Assembly: GCA_023415795.1 (NCBI GenBank)
Contig: JAEZJG010000007.1
Span: forward strand, 62,001 to 126,000
DNA: 64,000 nucleotides
Direction of reading: 5' to 3'
Source: Bacillota bacterium
GTDB lineage: Bacteria > Bacillota > Clostridia > Christensenellales > SZUA-584
In this document: piece by piece, positions 8,331-16,404 of the stretch
Position numbering within the stretch: the stretch's first letter is position 1
Layout of the letters: the number at the start of each line of letters is the position of its first letter
Notes under the pieces: model-generated
What the model was told of the DNA's origin: nothing
Database searches by the model: none
Seen by the model: the letters and a program-made list of their open reading frames with translations, nothing else
Position numbers and translations under genes: made by a program

Positions 8331-9041
8331 TTAGATGCGAGCCGGGAGAAGATAGGAGGCATTAACACGGATAAAGCTCATCACGGTCTCATAGATAAGC
8401 CGGTGACCATCCTCATTGGGATGAATTCCGTCTGAGCATATCAGATTGACGAACTCACGGCTTTTAAGAAAAGCCTGCCGAATATCAATACACGCTATGT
8501 TTTTTGCCCGAGCGATGTTGCCCACACAATTGGAATACATCTCCTGCCAGCGATATATGCGCCACACGTCCTTTAACCACTTGAGGATGGTGCGGCCCTT
8601 CTCTCCATCACATTTGGTAAACCACTTGAAATAGCTTTCCGCATAAATGGGAGGAAGAGTCGTTAAAACAACAGTTTTGCCGCTGGACTGAACATAGTCC
8701 ACCATGCCACTCATGCTGCTTTCAAACAGCTCCAACGGTGTGTTGGGGATATGCTCCATCATAGGATCGCTGGCGATGTCGTCCCAGTGAAAATCGCAGT
8801 CGTTACCGCCAAACTCAATGACGACGATATCAGGGTCGTACTTCTCCATTTTGGATTCCAGCTGTTTTTGGCCCTGCAATACCGTGGAGCCAAACTTGGA
8901 CGCATTGATCAGCTGTGCGTTAATGGTATTGGAAAGCAGCGAAAAGAAGCTGTCTTTAAGCAGCGTATATCTTTTCTTTTCTTCGTCCAGCACCACACCT
9001 TTAGATAAAGAGTCTCCTACCAGCAGTATTTTCTTTTCCAT
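8331..9041 (-). CDS. SGNH/GDSL-family hydrolase
   Basis: A 236-residue esterase/lipase-type hydrolase of the SGNH fold, without signal peptide. The blocks are GDSLSKG (nucleophile Ser about residue 11), FGSTVLQG (Gly block), FGGNDCD (Asn block) and DGIHPNEDGH (Asp and His). The substrate is unknown. The start at 9041 follows AAGGAAGGAG; a further ATG at 9065 would add 8 residues without a ribosome site. It lies 45 nt downstream of a TetR gene on the same strand and is probably in its transcript. Confidence 0.85.
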   Translation of the reverse strand: MEKKILLVGDSLSKGVVLDEEKKRYTLLKDSFFSLLSNTINAQLINASKFGSTVLQGQKQLESKMEKYDPDIVVIEFGGNDCDFHWDDIASDPMMEHIPNTPLELFESSMSGMVDYVQSSGKTVVLTTLPPIYAESYFKWFTKCDGEKGRTILKWLKDVWRIYRWQEMYSNCVGNIARAKNIACIDIRQAFLKSREFVNLICSDGIHPNEDGHRLIYETVMSFIRVNASYLLPARI

Positions 9042-9086
9042 AATCTCCTTCCTTTCATAATTCAATATGAAGCACCAGTCAGTTTT

Positions 9087-9650
9087 TTATACATTCATTG
9101 AAATATGAGTGCAAATATCCTTTTCGCGTACATCGTCAGTTCCCAAAGCACGGTGCAGTATCACGCTGTCCAAGGCCACAAAAATGGCGTCTGCCACCTT
9201 ACGATAATTTGTGCAGCCCACTTTGAGCAGCCCGGCCTCCGCCATCGTACGCCACTTTGCCATGCGATCGTGCAGCAGCTTGCGGATAACCGCGTTGCCC
9301 AAAATCGCGTCGGCCAGCAGGCAGATGTGCAGGCGGCAACTATCCGCAGAATTGAAGACTAAAGAAAAGAGCCTCTCCAGCGCAGCATCCAATGCCATGC
9401 CCGGCGTAATGTCGTCAATCCATGCAAACAAGCTGTCCGTCACCTCCGAAAGATGAAACTCCGTCACCTCATAGATCAAATGATCCTTAGAGGGATAGTA
9501 GTACGAAACGGTGCCTTTAGACAGCTTCACTGTTTTTGCTATGTCCGATATGCTGGTGGCATGAACGCCATGGTTGCAAAAAAGCTGAGCAGCTGTATTC
9601 AATATCGTCAATCGATTATCTTCAAATTGAGTTGATAGCTTTTTTGACAT
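9087..9650 (-). CDS. TetR-family transcriptional regulator
   Basis: 187 residues. An N-terminal helix-turn-helix spans about residues 15-58 (NTAAQLFCNHGVHATSISDI, then KLSKGTVSYYYPSKDHL), the classic TetR DNA-binding domain, followed by an all-helical ligand domain. The start at 9650 is supported by AGGTGG 5 nt upstream. A 16-nt perfect palindrome at 9674-9689, just ahead of the ribosome site, is its likely operator, implying self-repression and control of the SGNH hydrolase gene behind it. The ligand is unknown. Confidence 0.9.
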   Translation of the reverse strand: MSKKLSTQFEDNRLTILNTAAQLFCNHGVHATSISDIAKTVKLSKGTVSYYYPSKDHLIYEVTEFHLSEVTDSLFAWIDDITPGMALDAALERLFSLVFNSADSCRLHICLLADAILGNAVIRKLLHDRMAKWRTMAEAGLLKVGCTNYRKVADAIFVALDSVILHRALGTDDVREKDICTHISMNV

Positions 9651-9673
9651 AAAACCACCTAAAACTAAATTTA

Positions 9674-9689
9674 TCGGACAATTGTCCGA
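9674..9689. promoter_or_regulatory. Palindromic operator of the TetR gene
   Basis: TCGGACAATTGTCCGA is a perfect 16-nt palindrome 24 nt upstream of the TetR start codon. Length, symmetry and site fit a TetR-type operator. Binding is inferred. Confidence 0.65.
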
Positions 9690-9909
9690 CATAATCATAT
9701 CACAGTGAGTTTATCGTATCAATCAGGTTTTTGTGAACATTTTGAGTTATTTGAAAATATATAAGCGGTAAAGTGTCTTTCAAATAATTGGACTATGCTT
9801 TATAATAGATTGTCGAGGTCTACGCTCCAACAGAATTGTATTGTTACTTTACGCAAGAGGCAATGACGGGGCAGGGGTCGAACAATATCGAAGAGGATGG
9901 ATATTCTGG

Positions 9910-10689
9910 ATGTCAAAGATAATCGCCATAGCGAATCAGAAGGGCGGCGTTGGTAAGACGACGACTGCCGTTAATCTTAGCGCATGTATCGCGGAAAAGG
10001 GGCTCAAAGTGCTGCTCATTGATATTGACCCGCAGGGCAACACAACCAGCGGCTTCGGAATCGAAAAAGCAAAACTGAAGCACTCCGTATACGACGTATT
10101 GATAAACGGCGTAGATCCCAAGATGGCGGTATGCAAAACGATGATTGATACGCTGGACATCATCCCGGCAAATATCGATCTCGTGGGGGCAGAGGTGGAA
10201 CTGGTATCGCGCATGGCGCGTGAACAGATAATGAAAACAGCGCTCAGCAGCATCCGAAAGGATTATGACTTTATCTTCATGGATTGTCCGCCGTCGCTGG
10301 GGCTCATTACTGTGAATGCGCTCACAGCGGCAGATAAAATTTTAGTACCGATACAGTGCGAGTATTATGCGTTGGAAGGGCTCTCTCAGCTCATTAACAC
10401 AGTCAAGCTTGTTAAGGCAAATCTCAATCCTAATCTTGAGGTCGAAGGTGTTGTTCTCACAATGTACGACAGCCGGACCAATCTCTCAGCGCAGGTGGTG
10501 GAAGAGGTTAAACGCTTCTTTAAGAACAAGGTATACAAGACGGTGATTCCCCGTAATGTGCGCTTGGGGGAAGCGCCCAGCTTCGGTCTTCCCATCATTC
10601 GCTACGATGCCAACTGCTTGGGTACGCAATGCTACAATGAATTGGCTAATGAAGTGATCAGCTTCAACAATGGGGGGAAGGTGTCATGA
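9910..10689 (+). CDS. parA: Chromosome partitioning ATPase ParA (Soj)
   Basis: A 259-residue deviant Walker ATPase that binds nucleoid DNA as an ATP dimer and, with ParB at parS, segregates origins; in Firmicutes it also modulates DnaA. The motif KGGVGKTT, with the signature lysine, lies at residues 11-18, the A' box is DIDPQGN and the Walker B is FIFMDCPPSLG. The start at 9910 follows GAGGATGG by 10 nt. The stop overlaps the parB start by 4 nt (ATGA), indicating translational coupling. A TATAAT at 9801-9806 may be the -10 of its promoter; no good -35 is seen. Confidence 0.97.
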   Translation: MSKIIAIANQKGGVGKTTTAVNLSACIAEKGLKVLLIDIDPQGNTTSGFGIEKAKLKHSVYDVLINGVDPKMAVCKTMIDTLDIIPANIDLVGAEVELVSRMAREQIMKTALSSIRKDYDFIFMDCPPSLGLITVNALTAADKILVPIQCEYYALEGLSQLINTVKLVKANLNPNLEVEGVVLTMYDSRTNLSAQVVEEVKRFFKNKVYKTVIPRNVRLGEAPSFGLPIIRYDANCLGTQCYNELANEVISFNNGGKVS

Positions 10690-11543
10690 AGCAGCAGCGT
10701 CTGGGAAAGGGATTGGGCGCATTAATTGGTGAGGAACCTCAGTCGGTTTCCGGTGACGAGGTTTTGGGTGTCCGCGAGGTAGAAGTCAACGAGATTGATC
10801 CTAATGTGGGGCAGCCAAGAAAGCACTTTGACACAGAAGCGCTGGAAGGCTTATCGCAATCTATAAAAGCCTATGGTATAGTGCAGCCTATTATCGTCCG
10901 GAAGATCGATGACCGATACTCAATTATCGCGGGCGAGCGCCGTTATCGTGCTGCACGCATGGCAGGTCTTAAAACAGTTCCCGTCGTCGTTAAGGAATAT
11001 ACGGATACCGAGCTGATGGAAGTGTCTCTGGTAGAGAACTTACAGCGGGAAGACCTGAATCCGATCGAAGAAGCGCAAGCTATGCAGCTGCTGATGAGTG
11101 AACACGCGCTGACGCAAGAAGAGCTGTCGGAGCGGCTGGGAAAATCACGCAGCGCCGTCGCCAATACGTTGCGCCTACTCAATCTGCCGGAAAACATCAG
11201 AGGCATGGTAATTGCCGGATCGCTCACCAGCGGACATGCTCGCTGTCTCGTTGCTCTCAAAACGGATGAACAAAGAACAAAGCTGGCAAATCGCATCATC
11301 GCTGAAGATTTGTCTGTACGTGCGACTGAAGAGCTTGTTAAAATGGCAGATGCGCAGCCTAAGGAGAAGAAGGAGAAACCGGCACCGCCGGAGATAGAAT
11401 CTGCTGAAAAGGCTTTGACTTCGGCCTTAGGCACAAGGGTACAGATAACAGGAAATCTGAAGCAGGGTAAAATCATTCTCACCTATTACAATGAAAATCA
11501 GTTAGAATCCCTTTACGACTTTCTTTTGACCAGTAAGCAATAA
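10686..11543 (+). CDS. parB: Chromosome partitioning protein ParB (Spo0J)
   Basis: CTP-dependent DNA clamp that loads at parS and spreads. The 285-residue protein begins with the ParA-stimulating segment RLGKGLGALIGEE. The ParB/Srx CTPase domain holds QPRKHFD (around residue 40) and the arginine patch GERRYRAARMAG (around 80). The helix-turn-helix LTQEELSERLGKSRSAVANT is near residue 140. A C-terminal dimerisation region follows a Lys/Pro-rich linker. The first of three parS sites begins 1 nt after its stop codon. Confidence 0.97.
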   Translation: MKQQRLGKGLGALIGEEPQSVSGDEVLGVREVEVNEIDPNVGQPRKHFDTEALEGLSQSIKAYGIVQPIIVRKIDDRYSIIAGERRYRAARMAGLKTVPVVVKEYTDTELMEVSLVENLQREDLNPIEEAQAMQLLMSEHALTQEELSERLGKSRSAVANTLRLLNLPENIRGMVIAGSLTSGHARCLVALKTDEQRTKLANRIIAEDLSVRATEELVKMADAQPKEKKEKPAPPEIESAEKALTSALGTRVQITGNLKQGKIILTYYNENQLESLYDFLLTSKQ

Positions 11544-11559
11544 TGTTTCACGTGAAACA
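11544..11559. promoter_or_regulatory. parS site 1
   Basis: TGTTTCACGTGAAACA, the exact consensus ParB loading site, directly after the parB stop. Confidence 0.93.
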
Positions 11560-11571
11560 TACAGACATCTC

Positions 11572-11600
11572 AAAGACCGCACATTGTGGTCTTTTTATTT
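11572..11600 (+). terminator. parAB terminator
   Basis: Stem AAAGACC / GGTCTTT with a 9-nt loop, followed by TTTATTT, between parS sites 1 and 2. Confidence 0.7.
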
Positions 11601-11604
11601 ACAC

Positions 11605-11620
11605 TGTTTCACGTGAAACA
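11605..11620. promoter_or_regulatory. parS site 2
   Basis: TGTTTCACGTGAAACA, exact consensus, 45 nt after site 1. Confidence 0.93.
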
Positions 11621-11645
11621 AAAAGGCCTGCATTAACCGCAGGCT
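11620..11645 (-). terminator. Terminator of the cvpA transcript
   Basis: Read on the minus strand: stem GCCTGC / GCAGGC with a 7-nt loop, followed by CTTTTTG. It lies between parS sites 2 and 3, downstream of the minus-strand CvpA gene. Confidence 0.6.
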
Positions 11646-11658
11646 TAAGTCGATAATT

Positions 11659-11674
11659 TGTTTCACGTGAAACG
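11659..11674. promoter_or_regulatory. parS site 3
   Basis: TGTTTCACGTGAAACG, one change in the last base, immediately against the stop codon of the CvpA-family gene. Confidence 0.88.
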
Positions 11675-12382
11675 CTATACCGTGCCTCTGATGAGATGGA
11701 GAAAGAAGTTATTATTAAAGAAGAACATACCGACAGTAGAGCCTTGAAAATATTCAACCACTTTATCAACAGGAATGAACAATATCGCCGCTGGCACAAC
11801 CACAACAATGATGAAGCATATCATGATGCCGCGAATGCCGCCGAAAAGTGCGCCTGACACTCTGTCGTATTGCCGAAGCTCCGGAAACTTAACCGTGTAT
11901 CCAACAGCGCCTAGCACAAACATGTAAACGATGCGCGCCAGAATGAAGACAAGAGCAAAGGAGATAATGTTCAGCACAGCGCTCACCATCGTCATGTTGA
12001 AGTAGTCGCCCACGGTTGAGATTCCGCTGGACGCAAAAGCTTTGTGTTCGACGTTCTGACGGATAAGCGTCGCGAAGGGCTCTGTAGCGGATGAGGTAGA
12101 GATGATGGTGGTGAGCTGAGACGAACTCAGATTATCTACCAGCAGCCGTGAGTTTTCAAATGATGCGATTTTTTCCGAACCTTCAGTGAAGTACAGCAGA
12201 AAATTAAATATTGTTTTGTTGGCCTTGAAGGCAACCGCTACCACCGGGTAAAGAAGGTATGAGGTAATGATGGATAAAAAAATTGAGCCAAGGCTAAGAG
12301 CCGAATGAAGAAAACCTTTGTTGAAGCCTTCCAGCACGGCAATGGCGATTATCAGTAAAAAGAAAACGTTGACTAAGTTCAT
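11675..12382 (-). CDS. CvpA-family membrane protein
   Basis: A 235-residue inner-membrane protein with four predicted membrane segments: residues 3-22, 28-50, about 140-165 and about 190-215. The CvpA look is given by the opening VNVFFLLIIAIAVLEGFNKGF and by the later DRVSGALFGGIRGIMICFIIV, the most conserved family block. Relatives are named after colicin V production, but their molecular role is unsettled. It follows the DUF5711 gene by about 20 nt on the same strand and is convergent with parAB. Confidence 0.8.
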   Translation of the reverse strand: MNLVNVFFLLIIAIAVLEGFNKGFLHSALSLGSIFLSIITSYLLYPVVAVAFKANKTIFNFLLYFTEGSEKIASFENSRLLVDNLSSSQLTTIISTSSATEPFATLIRQNVEHKAFASSGISTVGDYFNMTMVSAVLNIISFALVFILARIVYMFVLGAVGYTVKFPELRQYDRVSGALFGGIRGIMICFIIVVVVPAAILFIPVDKVVEYFQGSTVGMFFFNNNFFLHLIRGTV

Positions 12383-12403
12383 CTGCCTTTACTCTCTTTC
12401 TGC

Positions 12404-13507
12404 CTATGGCAGCGGCATCAATGATACTGTCGTGCCCTGCGTGATAAATACGAAACCCGGCATAGCTGCGCGTACATCGGTGACTTCAAAGGGAAGCTCA
12501 TAGGTACGCAGATACTTGCCTTCACCAGTATAAACGAAAAAATTGGTGTTTGCAAAGCAATATATCTTGTCGCCGCTGATGATGATGCGAAATACCTGCG
12601 GCGGAAGGTTTATCTTTGTCTCGTCGCCGGAAGACCGTATTACCCGGGCGATGTCGTAGGGTGCACCGTTACTGAGAACGTAGATAAACTTTGGATCGCC
12701 GATTGAACTGACATACTCCGGCATCCAGCCGTAGGTAAGCAGCTCGCGGCTGGTGCCGGTGTTCGCCGCCGGATAAACGGTGAGCTGCCGCGTTCCCATC
12801 GCATAGATGTCCTTGCCGAAAATCTTAACGCCCTCCACCAATTGATCCTTAAGTTCCTTGATACCAGTCATGGCTTGCGTTTCAGGACGGTAGGTCGATA
12901 TGCGCGACACCGGAACCGCGCCGGAAACGTCAAGCTCCAGCACATAAAGCTGATCTCCGTTCGAATCGAAGCCATAGTCCAGTATGTGCTTATCAGTCAC
13001 TGTTATCTGATAAAGATTATTGCCAGAAAGATCAAAAATCAGTATATAGGCTGGCTGATTGTTTTCTAATATCTGCTTCACATACACCGCGACCTTGTTG
13101 ACGCCTACACGAACAGAATCTATTGAGCCGTCAATGCGCGTAGAGAAAAGCTGAATGCCGTTCTTATCGACGCACTGTATGGAATCCTCACCCACGGCGG
13201 CTATCATATAATCGTTTGCAATGAGATCAAGACCGCTTTCAACGAAGCTGCACTGCCAGATGCGCTTGCCGCTCGAGTCCATACAGGTAAGCAACGTATC
13301 GTTGAGATAAACGACATTGCTGCCCACCGGCGCATACTCTGAGCCGGCGGCAAAGGGGAGAGGTATGAGAGTATCCTTAATTTCCCGTGCCCTTGTCAGC
13401 ACCATGATAAGCCCCGTTATAAGAACAAGCGTGACGACAGAAACACTGATGAGAAAAGCAAGCGCTTTGCGGGATATCTTTTTCTTTGGTTTTTTCTGAT
13501 TATACAC
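12404..13507 (-). CDS. DUF5711-like membrane-anchored beta-propeller protein
   Basis: 367 residues. A basic N-terminus (KKPKKKISRK) is followed by one membrane helix at about residues 15-40. The rest should lie outside the cell and consists of short strand repeats with the rhythm of a PQQ-type propeller (for example YLNDTLLTCMDSSGKRIWQC). This resembles DUF5711 proteins of Clostridia, whose function is unknown. GTG at 13507 is chosen because GGAG lies 7 nt upstream; the ATG at 13513 is only 1 nt from that site. It probably shares a transcript with the CvpA gene. Confidence 0.65.
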   Translation of the reverse strand: MYNQKKPKKKISRKALAFLISVSVVTLVLITGLIMVLTRAREIKDTLIPLPFAAGSEYAPVGSNVVYLNDTLLTCMDSSGKRIWQCSFVESGLDLIANDYMIAAVGEDSIQCVDKNGIQLFSTRIDGSIDSVRVGVNKVAVYVKQILENNQPAYILIFDLSGNNLYQITVTDKHILDYGFDSNGDQLYVLELDVSGAVPVSRISTYRPETQAMTGIKELKDQLVEGVKIFGKDIYAMGTRQLTVYPAANTGTSRELLTYGWMPEYVSSIGDPKFIYVLSNGAPYDIARVIRSSGDETKINLPPQVFRIIISGDKIYCFANTNFFVYTGEGKYLRTYELPFEVTDVRAAMPGFVFITQGTTVSLMPLP

Positions 13508-13570
13508 GTGCATACTCCTATGTATTATTAAAGAGCATTATAACACAAAAAAAGAAGCATTGCAGAACGC

Positions 13571-13597
13571 AAAATAAAACCGGACATTGAAGTCCGG
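13571..13597 (-). terminator. Terminator of the lipid kinase gene
   Basis: On the minus strand, CCGGAC / GTCCGG with a 6-nt loop begins right at the stop codon and is followed by TTTTATTTT. Confidence 0.8.
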
Positions 13598-14467
13598 TCA
13601 GGGGCAGAAAACTCTTAAAGCTTTGGGTATGATGGAGAGGCGGGCGGGAGTCTGTCCATATATTTCGCCGTCCACATTGAAAGGAAGAAGTTTATCGCTG
13701 CTAATATGCAGTTCGCTGCAGGTAAACAGCTCATGACAGGGTATCTTATCGATTAGACCTTTCTTAAGCTTGGGCAGTTCCACCAGTATTCGCCAGTTAG
13801 GTACTCTGTTGATGATCATCACGTTGAAAAGACCGTCCGCTACGTCGGCCTGTGGGGCGACATTGAGACCGCCGCCGTAACATTTGCCGTTGGCGATTGC
13901 AATAGTCAAGACCTTACGGCGGTAGGTATTTCCATTAATCTTGACTTCAAGTGAAACACTCTTATAGCCAAAGACGGTGAGGAAAATACCAAGGAAGTAC
14001 GCGAAGCCGCCGGTGAAGGTACGCCTCACCTTCTCAACATTCTTGAGAACCTCGACGTCGAAGCCGGTACCCGCAACGTTGAGAAAGTAGCGGTCTCCCA
14101 CCAAACCTATGTCGACTTGTCTTCTATTACCGGCCAAGATGATATCCAGCGCTTCGGCTGCGTCGCGCGGAACGTCGATAGCCTGCCGAAAGTCGTTGCC
14201 TGTGCCGGCGGGTATCACGCCTAAGGTTTCTTCTGTGCCCTGCAATATGCCGGCGATTTCAAGCAGCGTGCCGTCGCCGCCCACAGAAATGATGCCGTCG
14301 TAGCCCTTGCCCACCACGCTGCGCGCAAGTTCAATGGCGTGCTCCCGGTACTGCGTTTCAAGTACGTCGTATTGAATGCTGCGCTCGCCTAAAATGCGGG
14401 TAACGGTTTGCATGGCTTTTTGTGAACGTCCAGCTCCGGCGGTGGGATTGAAAATGATACAGTACAT
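13598..14467 (-). CDS. Diacylglycerol kinase family (YegS/BmrU-like) lipid kinase
   Basis: A 289-residue cytosolic lipid kinase that phosphorylates diacylglycerol or a related lipid with ATP. The DAGK catalytic domain shows NPTAGAGRS at residues 7-15, the nucleotide loop GGDGTLLE near 63 and GTGNDF near 87; the C-terminal half carries GGGLNVAPQADVADGLFNV and the closing FNVDGE that this family shares. Lipid substrate is inferred from family (DgkB, YegS). It is transcribed alone, with a terminator at its stop. Confidence 0.9.
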   Translation of the reverse strand: MYCIIFNPTAGAGRSQKAMQTVTRILGERSIQYDVLETQYREHAIELARSVVGKGYDGIISVGGDGTLLEIAGILQGTEETLGVIPAGTGNDFRQAIDVPRDAAEALDIILAGNRRQVDIGLVGDRYFLNVAGTGFDVEVLKNVEKVRRTFTGGFAYFLGIFLTVFGYKSVSLEVKINGNTYRRKVLTIAIANGKCYGGGLNVAPQADVADGLFNVMIINRVPNWRILVELPKLKKGLIDKIPCHELFTCSELHISSDKLLPFNVDGEIYGQTPARLSIIPKALRVFCP

Positions 14468-14600
14468 ATGCGCCCCCCAGATGCGTCGATTTGCACCATA
14501 ATACTAAATTCGACACGGAATGTACAGAACAAAGTGTCGTTGAGTGACTAGAGCACGCAAAAATAAAACAAAGAGGCTAAATGCCAAAATATATTAAGCG

Positions 14601-15506
14601 TTAATCGGCTTTGGGCACAGAGCATGTATTCTGCTGTGTTTTTCTTTCGGCGAAGAGGCTGGCGATCATTCCGCCGGTGACAAAGATACCGCCCGCCAAA
14701 TTGAGCAAAGAGAAGCTGCCGGACATCAGAGTGTCCAGCAGTATGCCGGAGAAGACCTGTCCGATGAATTGCAGCAGCGTTGCGTAGAGAGCAGATATTT
14801 TACATACGATAGCGCTCAGCAGTGTGACGACAATGACTCCCATTAAACCGCCGGTGTAGATTAAAACGTTGGGCGACAGAGAAAAGGGCTGTGTGAGTAG
14901 CGGCTCGTCTGCGCCCAGCAGCAGCATGACGATGACAGAAACCGAGAGCCCGACGATGTAGTTGAAGAAGGTGCTTTGCAGCATGCCAGCTTTTAGCGCG
15001 AGACGTGCGTTGAAGGAGCGGGACACGACGATACAAACGCCGCTGAGCAGAGCAAAGATGATGGGCAGGAGTATGCTCACATCAAACGGCCAAAGCATGG
15101 TTGATAGCCCGATGATAACCAGAACGATGCCGGGCAGTTTTCTGGCGGTGAAAGGATGCTTCGCCATTTGGAATAAGCCAAACTGATCCACAAGCAGCGA
15201 GGTCAGCGTTTGACCCAGCAGACCCAGTGCTAATATGGCGGAAACGCTGATGCGTCCAAAGGCCAAGTTGCAAAAAACAACGGTGCCCACGCCAGCCGCG
15301 CCACCCAGATAAAGGTGAAAAGGCAGCCTGCCTGCGGGAAATAGCCGCTGCTTTTTGGTGAGCAGCAAAAGCGATATTAGGGTGAGCCCGATGATGTGGA
15401 TGAGCACTGAGGAGGAATAAGCACCGTAATAGGTACCCATTTCTCCATTCACGGCAATCATCAGCGTACACAGTATGCCGGATATCACGGACAACAGATA
15501 ATACAT
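14601..15506 (-). CDS. DMT-superfamily transporter of the YdcZ (DUF606) type
   Basis: 301 residues with ten predicted membrane helices arranged as two similar halves. Each half opens with the YdcZ motif: LSVISGILCTLMIAVNGEMG at the start and LSPNVLIYTGGLMGVIVVTL in the second half. The substrate is unknown. The start at 15506 follows AGGAGGTCTGCAAA; an upstream ATG at 15536 is not supported. It is divergent from a Crp/Fnr regulator gene, with a palindrome between them, so the regulator may control it. Confidence 0.8.
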   Translation of the reverse strand: MYYLLSVISGILCTLMIAVNGEMGTYYGAYSSSVLIHIIGLTLISLLLLTKKQRLFPAGRLPFHLYLGGAAGVGTVVFCNLAFGRISVSAILALGLLGQTLTSLLVDQFGLFQMAKHPFTARKLPGIVLVIIGLSTMLWPFDVSILLPIIFALLSGVCIVVSRSFNARLALKAGMLQSTFFNYIVGLSVSVIVMLLLGADEPLLTQPFSLSPNVLIYTGGLMGVIVVTLLSAIVCKISALYATLLQFIGQVFSGILLDTLMSGSFSLLNLAGGIFVTGGMIASLFAERKTQQNTCSVPKAD

Positions 15507-15553
15507 TTTGCAGACCTCCTGACGGCATAATAACATGATTGTTGACGTGATAA

Positions 15554-15569
15554 TATGACATATGTCATA
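15554..15569. promoter_or_regulatory. Palindrome between the YdcZ and Crp/Fnr genes
   Basis: TATGACATATGTCATA is a perfect 16-nt palindrome with the 5-6-5 spacing of Crp-family sites (TATGA, 6 nt, TCATA), 2 nt from the regulator's GTG. Probable operator for the adjacent regulator. Confidence 0.55.
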
Positions 15570-15571
15570 CT

Positions 15572-16255
15572 GTGCGCGAGGTGATGGATATCACAAAGCA
15601 AAAACTGCGCCCGGAGCATCTATATGCTCTCGATGAATATGGATTGACTGACATGTGTATGCAAGACATTGCCGTGTTCTATTTCCAAAGAAACGAATTC
15701 ATTGTGCGGCAAGGGGACATTTGCGAATACGTTTTTCTGGTGCTGGCGGGCAGGATGAAGGTGTTCATCGATTCGCCCAACGGCAAGACACTGCTTTTTT
15801 GCTTCTATGCGAAAAGCGGCATTTTGGGGGAGGCTGAGTTTGCGGCCGACAGAGACATTGCCGGCACCAGCGTGCAAGCAATAACGGACGTGTACTGCAT
15901 CGGCATACCGCGCAGACGGTATCAGGCATACTTGAAGAGCAACGTTGTTTTTTTGAGTAAGGTGAGCGAGGCATTGGCGGGAAAGCTTTTTCGCAGCACC
16001 CGCAACAGTGCGGTGACGATATTGTATTCGGTGGAGGCGCGGCTGTGCGCATACATTTCGATGGCCAGCGACAACGACAGGTTTTGCGAGAAACTGACGG
16101 AGGTTTCGGAGCTGCTGGGGACAAGCTATCGCCATTTGCTGCGGACGCTGGACAAGCTGTGTTCCTTGGGTATTCTGCAAAAGGCACACAAGGGGTATTT
16201 GGTGGTGGATAGAAAGGCTCTGGAACAAAAGGGCGACGATTATTATCTGGCATAG
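15572..16255 (+). CDS. Crp/Fnr-family transcriptional regulator (YeiL-like)
   Basis: 227 residues. A cyclic-nucleotide-binding-type beta-roll covers about residues 35-125 (FIVRQGDICEYVFLVLAGRM, FGEAEF-like GILGEAEFA), and a winged helix-turn-helix occupies the C-terminus (LTEVSELLGTSYRHLLRTLD). The FNR iron-sulfur cysteine cluster is absent, so the signal is not obviously oxygen. The start is uncertain: GTG at 15572, or ATG at 15584, which has GAGGTG immediately before it at no usable spacing. The palindrome just upstream suggests it acts on its own promoter and on the divergent transporter. Confidence 0.85.
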   Translation: MREVMDITKQKLRPEHLYALDEYGLTDMCMQDIAVFYFQRNEFIVRQGDICEYVFLVLAGRMKVFIDSPNGKTLLFCFYAKSGILGEAEFAADRDIAGTSVQAITDVYCIGIPRRRYQAYLKSNVVFLSKVSEALAGKLFRSTRNSAVTILYSVEARLCAYISMASDNDRFCEKLTEVSELLGTSYRHLLRTLDKLCSLGILQKAHKGYLVVDRKALEQKGDDYYLA

Positions 16256-16346
16256 TCGCAAAATCAAAATTTACATTCAGGCCATAAACTAGCGCGGATT
16301 TTGATTGACGCTGAACTCTTTATTATGTTAGTATGGCGTAGGACAC

Positions 16347-16376
16347 AAAAGCGGGAGCGAATGGCCCCCGCTTTTT
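16347..16376 (+). terminator. Intrinsic-terminator hairpin in front of purA
   Basis: AAAAGCGGG pairs with CCCGCTTTTT across a 12-nt loop. It lies 29 nt before the purA start. A possible promoter (TTGATT, 17 nt, TATGTT at about 16302-16330) lies upstream of it, so it may end the regulator transcript or attenuate purA. Confidence 0.65.
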
Positions 16377-16404
16377 AAATCTGATGATGGGTCAGGAGAA
16401 TAAT

